From the NCBI GenBank assembly GCA_904063045.1, contig CAJFCJ010000012.1, positions 1,550,001-1,614,000 of the forward strand: a DNA stretch of 64,000 nucleotides, given 5' to 3'. This stretch comes from Dimorphilus gyrociliatus (Eukaryota > Annelida > Polychaeta > Dinophilidae). The translations under genes and the position numbers were made by a program. The notes under the pieces were generated by a model. That model was given only the letters and a program-made list of their open reading frames with translations. It did not search any database and was not told the origin of the DNA. Below are positions 1-14,700 of the stretch, piece by piece (positions within the stretch are counted from its first letter, which is position 1; each line of letters begins with the position of its first letter).

Positions 1-3000
1 CCGCATTTTATTTAATCCTAATAAGATTAGTATGAATGGGAAAATTTTTCCATAGCCGGTTTTTATCGTTTCCTGAGTTGTTTAATACAATATTACAATC
101 TGCTATTGTTATTTACCTCCCTTTACTCCTCCTCTTTCTCCTCCTCCTGCCTTACCTCCCTCTACTTTCCTCAGTCTGTCTCCTGTTTCTCTCCCTCTCT
201 CTCTCTTCGCACTCAGCAGAATAATTTTCCTAAATATTCTCATTTACTAAAAGGATAAATACTTACAAATATACTTATCTGTTCCTCTTTTTTTCCATTA
301 TTAAAATCTTTCTTCCTTGTAGTATTATACATGTTTTTTTGTCACTTAAAGTTATAATTTATGTATAAAGAAGGAAAAAAAACACTATGGACATTTACTT
401 ACCCGCGTATATTGTTTTAAGAATGTGTACATCAATAATTTATATAGAAATATCGTATACGAACTGCTGCAGCCTGTACATATCCAAAATTCAATTTGTA
501 CTCAGTATATGCATACAATTCTAATGAATATGTATGCTTTTAACTATTTTATATTTTTATTTGTATATATAAAGTCTGTTTTATGTTTAAATTAGGAATA
601 GAAATGCATGTAAATACATTTAGAACCGTGTTGAAGATCTAATATTACACTTTGAGTCTTATATCTCTCTTGTTTTGTCACTCAGTCTCTCTGTCTCTCT
701 GTCTCTCTCTCTCTGCCTCTCCCCTTGCCTGCCTCTACCTCTTTTTTTCTCTTTGTTATATTTACCTCGTCGTAAATAAGATTCTTTGTGTAATAGAAAA
801 ATTTTCTACCTGAGATTATTGTCTGTTGCTATAGGAACGTGTATATTCACGGAAAGGTCAGATTGCTCATTATTAGAAGGTTTTTATCCACCCTTAAACA
901 TCTAGAAACTGTTAATTCTACGATCGATCTCATTAAGCTATCTAGGTGTCAAATTTGCGTAGCGTAGGATAAAAAACATGTAATATAAATAAGATTACGG
1001 TTTGGTTTATAATAATATAATTCATTATTTTTAACGGTCTCAAGTGACATTTGGTCGTCGCTCTTCAGCTACTTTAGTTTGTCAATTTACTTTTGACAAA
1101 CCCCGCCTTTCCCTTTCTTCCTGATCAATAAAAGTAGTAAATATGTACATATATGCAGGAGTCAATGTTTATGCGAGAGACCTGACTTTTACGACTTTTC
1201 CCAATTAATAAATTCCACAATTAGAAAGGGCTACCTAGTCGGAGGTCGGCTTTTACAACTGCAATTCGTTTTTTATTTGCTTTTCTCTCGCTAGCAGCTT
1301 TATAAATAATATAGATCATTTTACCACAGTTATTTTTTCGAGTAAACACCCTCCTGGCTTTAAAAGGCAGTCATATTAATTCAATACCTTTACACGCAAT
1401 TAACGTCAGCTTTTCGCCTTATACTTTAAACAAATAGAAAAGAATCTGCTTAATCCATCGCTTTCTCTTTTATGTCTATATTTGTACAGCGTGACGGGTA
1501 CAAGGCACCAGGTGGCGTTCAGTGGGATAATTAGGGGTTAATTTGCGGTTAATCTTTACACTGATCTCTTTACCTTAAGTCGACATGTTTGCGCTTAATT
1601 TTATTATGTTTGTATTCGTTTTCTACAGTTTATTCGCCCAAGTCTGACACGCGTTTTTGGTTTGGGGCTAGAAATAAGAGGGTATGGATAAATAAGTTGA
1701 AAATTGTGTGGGAATGAGAGGATGGGGGGTCGAAGTGGCGCTTGGGAATCGAACTCTTTATTCTAAACGGCTTTAAATAAATCGACAGTCAAATCCATAG
1801 ATAAATAACGGCTGGGAATCGATGTAATTATCAGTCGAGTATCTTATCCCGTACAAAGGAGTTCCGATCTTCCACAAAGACTCACGTAAACATGAAAGGA
1901 ACGGTTGGAAGCACGTAAAATCAACACGATGACCACCGGCAATATAGGAATTTTTTCTATTCGAAAACCGCTATGCCCACTTAATATTACCCTCTAATTC
2001 CTCTTTAATTCGCATTTAGAAATTCCTTATACTTCCTACTAACCGCCGTTCATTGCCAAGATTAAAAAGATCGTAAGAAGCCTAGCCCCAGCTTTATTTA
2101 ATTCCAGTGTTTATCAATAGAGGGCACCGCAGTTCCCACATTATTCAGTTTTCAATCTGACGCTCTAGACGAACAACGTTGGATTAGGACGTACGGATAA
2201 AAAATTCTCTTATTTCGTGCATTATTTTTCTAACAGTACGTTATTTTTATTTTTTTTATTTCTATTATTGTCGATCGAAAGATATTCTATTGTCTCTTTT
2301 TTTCTTTCCTTTTCCATTGCTTGTCCTCTTTCTGTTTGTTCACAACTATATCCGTAGCTTGAGGCATAAGATATCAAAAAGCCCCTGTTGTATCTGCCGA
2401 TGTAACGTAAATAGTCGGATTCAAAAATATATTCAGTAAACTAAGATATAAAATAAAATTTTATTTCTATTCTACCTATTCAGATACAAATCGACTCAAG
2501 AATCGACTTATTGTGACATATACGGATAATAAACTTATTCGGCCTATATATGTATATATATATCTAGTAAACATACTATATATATATACATTTATTTATT
2601 TGTACAAGGTAAGCCTTTTCAATTTTTGCTTGTTAAGTGTGCTAGAGAGAGAGAGAGAGAGAGAGACGCGATAGGAGGAGAGAGGGAGGGACGGATAATA
2701 GAAAAGAGTTACAGCTATCATTCTTTACTAACTAGTGACATTTAGATAAATGATCTATTGCGAAATGCAGTACGTAAGTTTATCGTGATGCAGTTTGTAA
2801 TCGAGTAAGGTCAGTTGGTATGTTTATGGCTGCTTGTAAAATGATTCCATACCGTGACATTTCGTGTTTGTCCGTGCCTGTTTGTCGGTGCTTATTGTAT
2901 ATATTTACATAGTGAATTTTTAGTCCTGTTAAAAGCTAGTAATTGGAAGAAAGGAAAGAACACAAAGTAGCAGTTCCATGTCTGCAGGCTGTCTACTCTG

Positions 3001-6000
3001 TCCCGTTGAGTTTTTACAATAGATATAAATACGTATACGTCTATGAGGGATTCTATAAACGTATCAGAGGGAAAGAGAGAGAAAAAAAGAGATTTTTTTC
3101 TTTATACACATCTGTGTACATAGTCTATGTAGACGCTTTACGCTTGGTCGGAGTTTAGACAAAAAGATGCACTGTGGAATATGACAGATGCGTGTGGAAA
3201 ACAACTCATAAATACGATTTCGATATAAGGGATTAGCAGTATGTTGACGCGTTTTACCACCTTCTTATTCCCTTTCTTCGTCTATATCTTTAATAGAACT
3301 TGGTATTTCTTTAAACAAGTTGAAAAATTTGATATAAATATCTTTTCTATTTTTCATTATCCTCTCTTACAATTTCACATGTCAAAACCAGTACATTAAT
3401 ATCGTCACGCACCGTTTTTCTGGCCTAAAATTACAAGGCGAACAAGCGTCGGATCCGAACGTCTAATGACGCCTTTCAACGGTCTTCCTGCTAGACGTGA
3501 CTACCTTATTAAGTTCGACACCAAGTCACGCTTTAGACCTACATCATATTTTATTAGATAGTTACCAATAGTGGTTTGTCGAATTGGTTCGAGCGATACC
3601 TAAGAAGTTCTAAAATTTAGTTTATTATACAGTATATAAGATCCAGGCAAAAACCGAAGCAATTACACGACAATCAGTCGATTGCGCCCGAAGCGACACC
3701 GCCATAAATTTATAATGGTTTTGTTTGCTCCGTATTTTCGTAAGGGTGTAATTAAAACTGACTGTACGCTAATTTATTTGCCCTGGAAACGGATGTTCCC
3801 GATGGATTTTGGCTCATACGCAATCCAATATATTTGATTTCTTTCTATTTTTTTATGAGCCCTACTTCTAAAAATGGAGAAGCAGATTTATAGAGGAAAA
3901 AAATTGTCGATATCAGTTTGTGGTTAAGATCGTTATTCAAGTGGTTCGGACAGTTATTCGATTTTAATTCTGTAATACTGGTATTTGTTATTATGCTAGC
4001 TAAGTCGGCCGTGAAATTCTATATTCTCTCTAAGATCCGGATTTGTACATAATTACCATAAGAAGATAGAAACATCTTAAGGAGAAAAATGAAAAGTGGA
4101 TGAAATAGTTAAGAGTTGACAAAAAATTTTTAATTGATCCTTTGGAACTTGTCGAAATGTTCCAACATTAATTAACAGCTGCGTTGGTAATTACGTTCTG
4201 TACGATGCCATACGCCAGGTTCGCATTTAACTCTGTGGGGCGTTACTTCTCAGACAAATGTCTATTGTTTGTGCTGATGAATTTGTTTGAATAGAGTTGC
4301 AGGGAAAAAAAGTAATAAAGAAAACGTATTTCCCCCCTCAAAGTAAGGTTGAAGGACGTAAAACGTCGTCTCTCGTTTCCAACAGATGTCTTAATTAGGC
4401 AATCGCGCCGAGAATATCGGCTATTAAGGGGGCGTTTCAATAAGGGTAGCGCTGAGAAATGAAGCGTTCAAGTCAGATTATTTGAGTAGAGGTCAAGGAA
4501 CGGGTCACCGAAGACGAAGAGGTCGTCAAGTGCCTCCAACAATAAAATGCATGCAGCGTGCCGGCTTTCAACAGCATTCCCTATAAAAGAATTATTTGAA
4601 AATATTACATAATCCGCGTAACGTCGTTTCAACGGGCGGCCACCCCTTTAGTTATAAAACTACTGTTCGATTTAGCTGATTAACATTCATTTGAATTTTA
4701 TCGACCGAAACGGAACGTTTTGAATAGACTGTATATAGAAAGGCTACCTTCTCTTCTCACTTCTAGACAAAGACTTTATTGTTATTATTCTATCAAACGT
4801 GTCAGAGTTTTGACGGACGTACTAGTGGGGTAGATTGGAGCAGAATTATTTATAACCCTCCCTTTTGGGGTAGTGAGGGGAGAAAAGCGTCTGGACGGGC
4901 CGACATCTTATGGACGTAAATCTCTATTTGCGCCCTCGTCGAAAGACAATAACAGTGCCTAGTAGCACGCCATCGTCTAATCATCTTTTCCTCCATCCGT
5001 GACCGGGCAAAGCCTATAGAATTTATCTGCGGTTTGAAGAATGGGAATATATTATACGGTTTCAATTCATTTACGATTGTAGGCGGATGAATGATGATAA
5101 AGAATAGAAAGAATCGTTTTGTTCGTATCGCCCTTAAAGTCGTGTGATTTACCAACGTCACATCACGTTCTTGGGCTTTTAAGGGTTTCCTATTTATTGC
5201 TCTTCTTACGCAATTTAGACAAGGCGTAAACGAAGAGGAACGATAAGATCATCTTCTTGCACCCACTTCTAAAACGTCCTAGCGATAAGGCGAAAAGAAA
5301 TAATGTACCATTCTCCTACTTAACAAAGGTGGGTGGGGCATCTCAGAATCATACCCCCTCGTAATGACGTAATCCGTTCTGCATATCCATTACCATCATT
5401 CTCTTTTCTTTCAATTCTATACCTCAAATAAGCAGTAATTGTTCCAGCTCTAACGCATATATCGTATACGCCTTAATTATTAACGAAGTCAATGAACGTA
5501 GGGCGTTACGTATATGTTTTTTGTGCTGTTTATGGGAGAATAAATGTGTGAACAAGCTTTTACTAGTTTTGACTAGTGGTGCGTCGAAGCGTTGAATCTG
5601 ACAAATCCGCAAGGATATCACTTTGACCGTTCGTTTTGCTGTCCACAAGCAATCTTGTAAGGAATCTTGGGAGTCTTAGTGAAACGGATCTATTGCCTTA
5701 ATTGCCTAGTTTTTTGTCCTCTCTTTTTGTAGACGCATGCGGAAATTGTAAGCGAAAGTCTGTTGGACGTTAATTGTCTAGAGGATGTCCAAAAGCCTTT
5801 TTCTTCCCTTCCTATTGACTCTCGCCAACTGCATTGCTCTCTCTCTTTTTCCTTCCGTCAATTTGTTCGAGGTTAATTTCCCTGCTTCCTCGTTTTCTTT
5901 AGTTGCCACGCTAATTTCTTCGTCATTCTCCCAACCTTTTAAATCAATTTGCTATAGCTTTTTCTAGCAGTTTCCTTCCCTTTCCTTCCTCTATTACTTG

Positions 6001-8742
6001 TTTTCATCTCGAGCTGAAATTTTAATTAGACAATGGAACAAAGATTTCATGAACTTTGAACTTATATATATATTTGTTGTCTGTCAATTTTGTTCAACAC
6101 CGTCAACCAACTGTTAAAATAAACTTGATTATTGGAGCAAATAACTTCAAAGCTCTTTTAAATCAACTTTATTCAAAAACTAAATCCAAAACGATAACAG
6201 CTAGAAAAGTCTCTATCTTTTTCAGACTCAATAGCTTTTTCACAACTTTTATATAAATATAATTATAATAGGCCTTTAAATTTTTATTCTATATTGGTTA
6301 ATAGCGTGTCTAAATAGGTTATAGAATCTTCAAACGGGCAATATGTCATTTGGTAAATAAAGAGATCGTATACTCTTTCTATGTCTAGCTGACCTTTAGA
6401 AATACTAATAGTTTAATAAAAAGGGAATGAAGCTTAGTAAGAGTGTTGCGTGATGTCTAAGGTATAGAACTTAAATTAGGCTTAATTAATGCTATTCGTA
6501 CTTTTGAAATTAAGTTATTTATTCGCCTTACACAACGCCAAGGGTGAAAACTTTCATTTCATTAGCTTTTTTTCACCAGAGTCTATTCTATTTACAGCTT
6601 CTAGCGCAGAGTTTTTTTATTCAAATCTCGAGTGTATATTAGTCAGAGCACTTGATTAATCTTCTCAAAAATAATTATTGTAATTTTCTGATGATGCGAC
6701 TCATCTTAATCTATACAATTAAGCTGTGCATTGAAAAAGAAAGAAATATATAATAAAATAGTGCTCTATACATAAGAGAAAGAGAAGAAAGTACTTTTTG
6801 TTTATTATTTCCTGCAACAATTGAGCGAGAGAGTGTCTTTAGCGGTTTGTTAATATATTCGTTTTGTACAAATATAAGAAAAGATTCTTAATATATTGAA
6901 TTATTAGTTTTACTCTCATAAGTAAACTTGACAAAAAACTGCTAAGTATTATAAAAAAAAGATGAATATACCGTTTTCTACTGTGTATGTTCTACTCTTT
7001 TTTTTGCTTCCATTTTCATCCGACTACTATAAAACTGTGTAAATTGTTGAGTGTACACAATCTAACCTAAAGCGGATATAGGGGCATTCGTCTATGAAGA
7101 AAAGAGCGGTTTATAGAAATCGATTATATTGGCAAATTATTACGGATTTTGCCGATCCAGTTTCTAGCCACTAAAACCCAGATGGAGCAATCAAGTCGGC
7201 AAATATTGCTGCGCCATTGATATTCGAAGTATTTACAGTAGGGTGTAGAATGTCTTTGTTCTATTGTCGATGCTGATTAGTTCTAGCTTGTTCTCCATTT
7301 TCCGGAACGAAAAGTGACATAAAAGGTAAAAAGTGTTTGTAGGACAGAGACGGTTTAGGGAAAGTGGGTGAGAATAAAGAATTACAAATCTTAGATAGAG
7401 TCACGCCATCCCACTCCTGACTCGGGACGGGGAGTAATTGGCGTGAGAAATTAGACAAGTTTTAACGGCGAATATCTATTGAAGTATCGACAAATAGTCG
7501 TGGCGGCTAATCGAAGTTATTGTGTCTACAAAAAGCCTCCTTAACGGGAAGCGTTAGAAATCGACGTCGGCAAAGTGTCAAAACCTGTCAATCAGACGTC
7601 AAACGTAGACGCGCTTCGTCGCTTACAAACAAAAAGAACGTTTTCCCCATTCGATTTTGTCACGGCTATAATGTATACGGGGGTGCATTAGAAATTCAAT
7701 GCTTTGTATATAACGAGACGTTTTTTTTTCTGTTTACCCCCGCCATCATACATTGACGTCACGCCCGTAGACGCTCGAGTAAGAGTGGAATGGACAGGTG
7801 CGCTCCTACCTTACTCCATAATAACTGAGGGTAACAACGGCTGCTTTTTAAAAAAAAATTACTTACAGAAAAGAGTTTGCTACCCCACAACTTGTATAAA
7901 AAGCGTAGATACATGGAATTATTATACGCAACGCCTCGTTCCCCAAAGATCAGCATCGCTATTATTGACAATGTCTATACGGCGTCGCAAAAAAACGTCG
8001 ATGCGTAATGAAACACTATACATGTATGGGAAAAACTGAAAGTGAATTCGAGAATCGTGCGAAATAATGCAGATGTACCTTTATTTTCTGGTTCGATTTC
8101 CTTTTCTTATTTCCCCCGAAATCATTTTTAACTTCATTTTCATATTATTCGAAACTGTGAAACGCCAGAGGAAAGCCACGACTTGAATAATAATTAGAAT
8201 CTATAGCCCTATAGCCCTCCCCTAACGACTAAGTGAGGGAAACCCCCCTCCTCCCTTCTCCACATCATCATTCTGGTTCATTAGCAAACACCCAATATAT
8301 TATGAAGATAATGATACAATGTTACTGTGTAAAGAATATGTATATCTTTTTTCTCTTTCTTTCTTTCTATCCTTTATTTTCTTTTCTCCCACCTATTCTC
8401 CTTTCTCTTTTTATGTTAGCATTAATCAGATTTCCTCGCTTCATGTTTTTCTTTCCGTATGTGTTTCCTAATTAAAAAGTCGGCGGGGCCTGTTAGCGAA
8501 TGATAGTGACGTCGCCAACAATCTTTAATCTAGGGCCCAGGAGCCTATTAGCATTGTGAATGTAATCCTAAGCCCACGGCTCTTGTCACCTCCATCACAG
8601 CCGGCTATGCATTTTGATTACTTTTGTCAACATATTGTCTCCGTGCGCGTTGCCTTACTGCATATTTTATAGCGTATATCATCGTTAACTTTTTGTTTTT
8701 GTTTTTATTGTATCTGATGGAAGATATTTTTTTATCCTCTCA
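1..8742. other. Long gene-free stretch upstream of teneurin
   Basis: I see no convincing coding exon on either strand. The open frames here are short, low in complexity and lack splice context or recognisable protein. The stretch alternates AT-rich, CT- or GA-rich simple sequence with islands of more balanced composition, roughly 3.4-5.7 kb, 7.0-7.9 kb and 8.5-8.7 kb. A polypyrimidine tract followed by CAG just before 8743 looks like an acceptor for a 5'-UTR exon of teneurin. At least one upstream noncoding exon and the promoter should therefore lie in this stretch, but I cannot place them. Confidence 0.5.
7754..7761. promoter_or_regulatory. Perfect CRE palindrome (TGACGTCA) upstream of teneurin
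   Basis: The eight-base CREB/ATF palindrome is present exactly. It lies about 1 kb before the first teneurin coding exon in a balanced-composition island. Related half or variant sites occur near 5365, 8507 and 9525. A functional role is inference only. Confidence 0.3.
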
Positions 8743-8781
8743 GGTATGAAATGACCTGACAACTTTAGATACAAAATAAAG

Positions 8782-11700
8782 ATGGACAGGAATGGTAGTA
8801 GGCCCAAGCCCTACTCTAGGCCTAAAGTGGCAGCTCGAAATATTGAATATCATCCATCGGATGCTGAAGACGAGGAATCTCCACTTCACAGACCCACTCC
8901 ACCGATTCGTAGTGCTCAGAAAAGACTTATCGATATTGGCACCATCGGTAAGTAATGTTTTTTGTGGTATAAGGTCGATTGATCCCGTAGGCCTGGGCAA
9001 CGTCCGTTTCTTTCGGGCTGATTGATTCTATTGTTAAAGAGAAACTTGCCGGCTTTTTCCTTATATTTTATTTTACTTTAATTTTCTTTCCTTTTTGCCG
9101 ACCTCAATGCGATGTTTCACGGTTAATTAAGCCCAATTAAGACCTTATCGCCAGTTTGGGTGGAAGCTTAACGAAAAAACCAATTTGCACTTCGGAGAAT
9201 AAAACGGCCGTTAAAAAAAATCGATGTACCCCTTCAAATTGATTTAAGTGGAATTTGCGCTAGACGTAAAGTCGCTGTTCTAGTACGCTTAAGTTGAAAA
9301 TCTTGTTAAGTTTGTAAAGCGTTTCGGACTCCCGACGGCGTTTTAAAAGCGGCGTCTCTCAAAGAGATAATTCGGTTGAAGCGTTTTCATTATAAACTCA
9401 GTTACGAGTCCTACTCCACTCAATTTTCAAAAATACCCGATTGTTTTCTTTATGCAACTTTATCCGCGCCAAGAGTTTTAGCTGATTTTTTTATTGGAAA
9501 ACCCAAGTATAAAGCTATTACGCAATGACGTCGTCAAGGGAATATGCCGGGCTTTGGCTTGTCACGTTGACCGAATGATAAAAAAGCGTTGAAAATGCGC
9601 TAGACGTTAAATTCCCATACGACAGCAACTGTCGGCAGCAATCCGGTAGCAGAAAAAAGAGGTTTTATTAGAAATTCCCCTTCGTCCACAAAAGTCTTTC
9701 TTTCTATCATTCTGTCTTTCTTTTCATCGCTTACGTTCCAGATATCCTTCTAGAGTACTGGAAATCCTTCGGGAATGCTTTGGCCTATCTCTTATCCCCC
9801 AACAATAATTCGTCTCCTTGCGCTCGTCTTATACCAAAAGAGCAATGTACGGGCTATCTCTTTGAACGTCTAATCGTTTCGGCCTACGGCGCTGTGTAGA
9901 AGGGACTGGCGGATGATTTGCAGTCGTCGCCTGAAGCGGAGTACGCTTTGTTAAATGTTTGTACGACGTTTCCGGGGACCGACGTCCACTGTTTGACTCT
10001 TACGCCGATCGATTCGTAAATCATGCATAAGTTTTTTTTGCAACGTTTTTTCCTAGCTTTTGCATCCTCTAATTGTATAAAAAAAAGCACTAGCTACTAT
10101 AATTATTTACGGACGAAATTTTAGCCTATTAAGGAAACAAAGGTGTGTATGTACGAGTCGGAATCAAACGAAACTATCCGAACCGGCCAACGCTGCCACT
10201 GAGAAAATTGGCTTGGTTATACAGTTTACCGCGTTCGTTCTTTTGATATTTTAGAAACGCGTCTGTATCCGCTTTTTCCGTTGTGGAACATTGATCGGGG
10301 GAGTCTGCTTTAGACTTCTATCGATTACACCGTAATATCGTTTCTATAACAAACGTTCCGATTTTTTTCCCGACAATAGACCCCCGTAAAGGGGGAGAAA
10401 AAACAAGGGCGTTAAACCCAGCATACATATTCTTGGGAGAAAGTAGTTAAAGCAATCCGTCAAGCTCTCTTACCGGATGTCTAATGTCAGTAGGGGGGCG
10501 TCGAAATTTTGCGGTGGTTTCGTTAAATATGTAGCAACCGTAAATCACTTTCTAAGCTTTTAGAAAAGTAATATATTCTGTGCTAGGCAGTAAGAGTGAA
10601 AGAATAGACGGCGGGTGGTAACATTCAATATTTAAGAGCAAAAAGCTGATTGCGTCAGCAGGGTGCCAACTTGTAGTTTACGAGATGCATAGAATCTTCT
10701 CATCGACCGCTCCCCAATTTTTTTAATATCGGTAATTAGCCAGAGAGAATCGATAAAAAATTACCAGCGCCATCTATCGTCTGTCTATCTATCTCGCTAT
10801 CTATCTTAAGTAACCAACCCTCTCCCTCCCAATCCAACCCTTCAACGTCTTTGTTTTGCTTTCATAACTATAATATTACTATTAAGAGTGGAATGCGGGG
10901 GAGCGGAAGGGGCGCTTGATGAGACGGAGCAGATGGATTTTATCAGTAATCTATTTTCCTTCAGTCGAAATACTCACTGTTAGGGTATTGTCTTTCAACA
11001 GTTATTTACACGCCACTAATGAAATTCTTGATTACATAACAATACGTAACTGACGCCTTGTTTAAGTTTGGGACACGATATCTTATCACCAATCCCTAAT
11101 CCCCCCTCCATTGCTTTTACGTAATCCGGAAAGAAAACTTTTGGCAATGTGGGAAAGAGGTAGCAAAAAACAGGATACATAACGAATTAGAGTAAAGAGA
11201 AAATTCCGTTCCGCAAAACTGCAGCTGTTTGGAAAAGGAGAGCCTTTGATCAAAATATTGTCGATAGTCGCTCGCCGAAATAGAGAGAATCGTGAAAATA
11301 TTTATCTCATCTGGGCCTATAGAGCTCTTGGAAGGTGTAAACAGTTTTTTTTTATATATTCCTTAGCACTTTGTAGAATCCTAATCTATCTTTTTATCCT
11401 TTTAAAACGTTTTATTCCAACTGCAAAAGGCGTAAATTCACCCCCTCCCACCTCCTTAACGTCCCCTTACTACTCTTTGCACTTTTCTGAGGCCTTTGTT
11501 ATTTGCAAATAGTTCCCCTCCCCCCTTTTCGCGTTTAAAATCATTCGAAAGGCGTTTTACTATTTGAGAGAAAAAGGCCCAAAATCGTCTTTTTTTTAAT
11601 GGAAGCAAGTAGGATGAGATGAAAGAAATAAAAAAAAAACTAAGAAGTTAAAGGTGGGTAATGGAAAAGCCGTTATGCATTAGCTCGCCTGCATGTATTG

Positions 11701-14700
11701 GGTAGAATGCCAGTCAAAAGATGGGGTTTGGTTGAAAGAAGCGATTGGATACGGGTCGATGGGCAAAGAATTGTACAAGATTACGTAGATCCAACGAGGT
11801 CGTGTTTATACTTTAACAACTTGTTTATTATGCAAATGCTCTGGTGCTGACGGTTAGGAATCTTTGACGGCTAGTCATCACCTACCGCCCCTACTTTTGA
11901 TGGGGGCATCTCTTAGTTTGATTATAGTTTGCTATGGTAACATAATTCGTATATTACCCAAACGTTTAGAGGCAGTACATTTTGAACTTTGACCTGTTAG
12001 CGAGCCCCGCTCTTTGTTTATCTGGCCGTCTCAATCCACTATTCGTCCATTACCGGCTACGCCTACATGTATACTCAAAAATAGCGGAATATGCAAATAT
12101 TCTGTGTACCTGGAGCGCGTATCTGCGCCACAGCCCCAGTGCAAATAGCCCTGATAACTCGCATCTGCATTCTGCTCGTATTATTACCATTTCTCCCCTC
12201 TTTTTATTAGCCTTTATAAAGGCGCATGCTTCTCGCTTGCTAGCCGGTCTTTTCTTTCTTCACTCGTTTATTGTTGCCACATCCGATAAAAGGTTGGTAT
12301 GAAATGTGCTAAAGAAAAATTTGCCCCTTCCCCTACCACCTATTTGTATTGATAACGGCCGTATTTAGTAGCGTCGACCCGATTTGCCTTATCTAAATTC
12401 CTTTTGACTTTTGAAAACAAACGAACGACAGATGCTTTCGTACAACCGTTTTCCGGTCGTATTTTATTACGGAGCTTCGTGATGCGGCCTATTTATATAG
12501 CGTCTGTATCGATTTAACAAACGTCTACGCATGAGAAGCGTTTCCTCTTCCTGGTACTGAACGCACTTTAATTACTCATCCACGGGGAGTTGAGAGCTTA
12601 TAGACAGGATATAGAGACGTTCATTAGGACTGAGGGTGGACGAAACGAAGGCGGTCCAAAAGTCATTTTGTCCAAGCGCAATTTTACTATCCTACCACCC
12701 CCCTCTTTGCCCCTTTTAAATTTCCCAACGCCGTTCCGGATTCGTCGACGATAACGGTTGTTAACAACAACCTGGGCGATCGAGGCGGTTATCTGATACG
12801 GGTGCTGCCGCCACTGCCTTGGTCTTAAACTCCAGCCAGCCGGTTCCCACTTATTTGCCGATAGCCGCTACGAAAACACTGGCAGTTAGGCCGGAGGATA
12901 TTTTCTATTTACTAGAATATGAGTACGGAATACGATTGTAATTATGGATAGCGAAGCGTTTAGGATGAGTAGGCTTAACAGGCCTATATCCGGTTATATC
13001 ACCAATGTTCCGTGCGATTGCCCAATTCAGGGGAGTAAGTATCAGAGTGCGCGCTTATAAATTGGTACAGATTACTACTAAAAGCCGTTCGTTAATAACA
13101 CCCGATTTTGCGTAAACTACAAAGTTACAAGAGAAAGAAACTATATTAATAGGAAATATTATTTTTACAATATCTTGATCTATTCTAACCTTCTATGCCA
13201 TCCTATATCCATAGCTATCTGTATAGCTCTAGTCTGATCACGTATTTTCAAGCGATGCGTAGTTTGCGGTCGACAACGGTTCTTGTTGGGCGAGTGGTTT
13301 TTATTGATTTTCTCCTTGTCCATCCCTAGGTTTAACGAGGGACGAGCATCATATATCTCCAATAGAAGCTGACCAACTACCGTCTAAGAGGGACTTCACT
13401 GATAGGGCTTTTAGTTACAATAGTGGTTCAGATGGAGAGACTGATGATCATTTAACTTCACCGTCCGACGAACCTCCACCACCAGCTCCCGGTACCTTAT
13501 ATACTCCGGTTTCTGAATCGGAAACAGAAAACGATCCCTCAGAAAGATCGACTTTACCAGTTAAAAATAGACGTTCGGATACATTGAGGAGTACCACAAC
13601 AGAAAATCATTATTCAAGGATAAGCGAAGCCGGTTAGTATATGCAATCAATGTCATAGTATTTTTTTTATAGTAATTGTTACCATGCTACGTGTAATGTT
13701 CTAGTTTTAAGAAATCACGTACGGTGAAGGGTTGCAGTAGGTTCATTAACTCAAATTGCACGGTCGTTTGCTTATTTATAGAAAAAGTGCCACGCCCTGC
13801 TCACACGTTTCTTCTTTTCGACTTCCTCATTTCTTCTTTTCCTATTTCTATAATTAACATTCGCGACAGCATTTAACCGTCAGCGAATCGATAAAAAACA
13901 TTCGTTTCTGTTGGGCTCCTTCTCCCTACCCATATTTGCCGCCATTTTCTACTTAAGATTCTAATAATTCTTCCTCTGTTCTTTTATTCTTTTCTTCTCT
14001 AGCTGTACACCCCCTTCCTCTCCCCCACCACCTTTTTCGTGCCGAATTTCTTTATAGCAAAGGATTATAAAACTAGCTTTCTTTAAGGCACAGTTCCCAC
14101 TCGAGAAAGCGTTAGTGCTGTTTGAGGTAAAGCAAAGTAAGGGCACTGTGTTGGTAAGGCACTTGCCGTAAATAAATATTTCAAGAGAGCAAGAGTCGCG
14201 CAAGTCTTGCTCGAATTACTAAATATTTACATTACCTAAAACTAAATAAACGTAGACGCCTTTTTGCACTCATCTGCCCTCCTTCTTTCTCCATATTCGA
14301 CCTGTCTTTTATGTCTTTCAACGCCTAGGCGTTTGGCTCGATTTCTTTCTTCAAACGTATCCTATTCATTCATGTTTACTAACTTTTTGAAAGAATGTAA
14401 AGTAATGGTAATAAACGTTGGTATGTTATGCCAACAGAGACTATGCCCCGAGGAAGAATTAACATTGGCGAAGAGACGATCGGACCGGATGTGCCTCCTC
14501 GCTTTCCCACGCTTCATACAAATCATATAGCCGGTGGTGATCATCACTACATAAGGCAGGACGCTTCAGGAACTGTCTTCATTCCTCAGCCGGGAATGAT
14601 GACAATGAATATTCCAAGGACTAACATCCGACAAAGAAATGGAGCATCGCCCGCAACAAATTTTAATGATATAAACTCTCCAGCATTATTTAATGATTGC

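Noticed and set aside
36..224. Hydrophobic Leu/Ser/Pro-rich open frame at the window start
   Set aside because: It is translation of a CT-rich simple-sequence tract; no gene context.
7520..8039. Overlapping plus-strand open frames of 78 and 111 codons upstream of teneurin
   Set aside because: Peptides are not recognisable, frames overlap each other and a minus-strand frame, and no splice context connects them to anything.
8740..9000. Minus-strand 86-codon open frame
   Set aside because: Antisense to teneurin exon 1.
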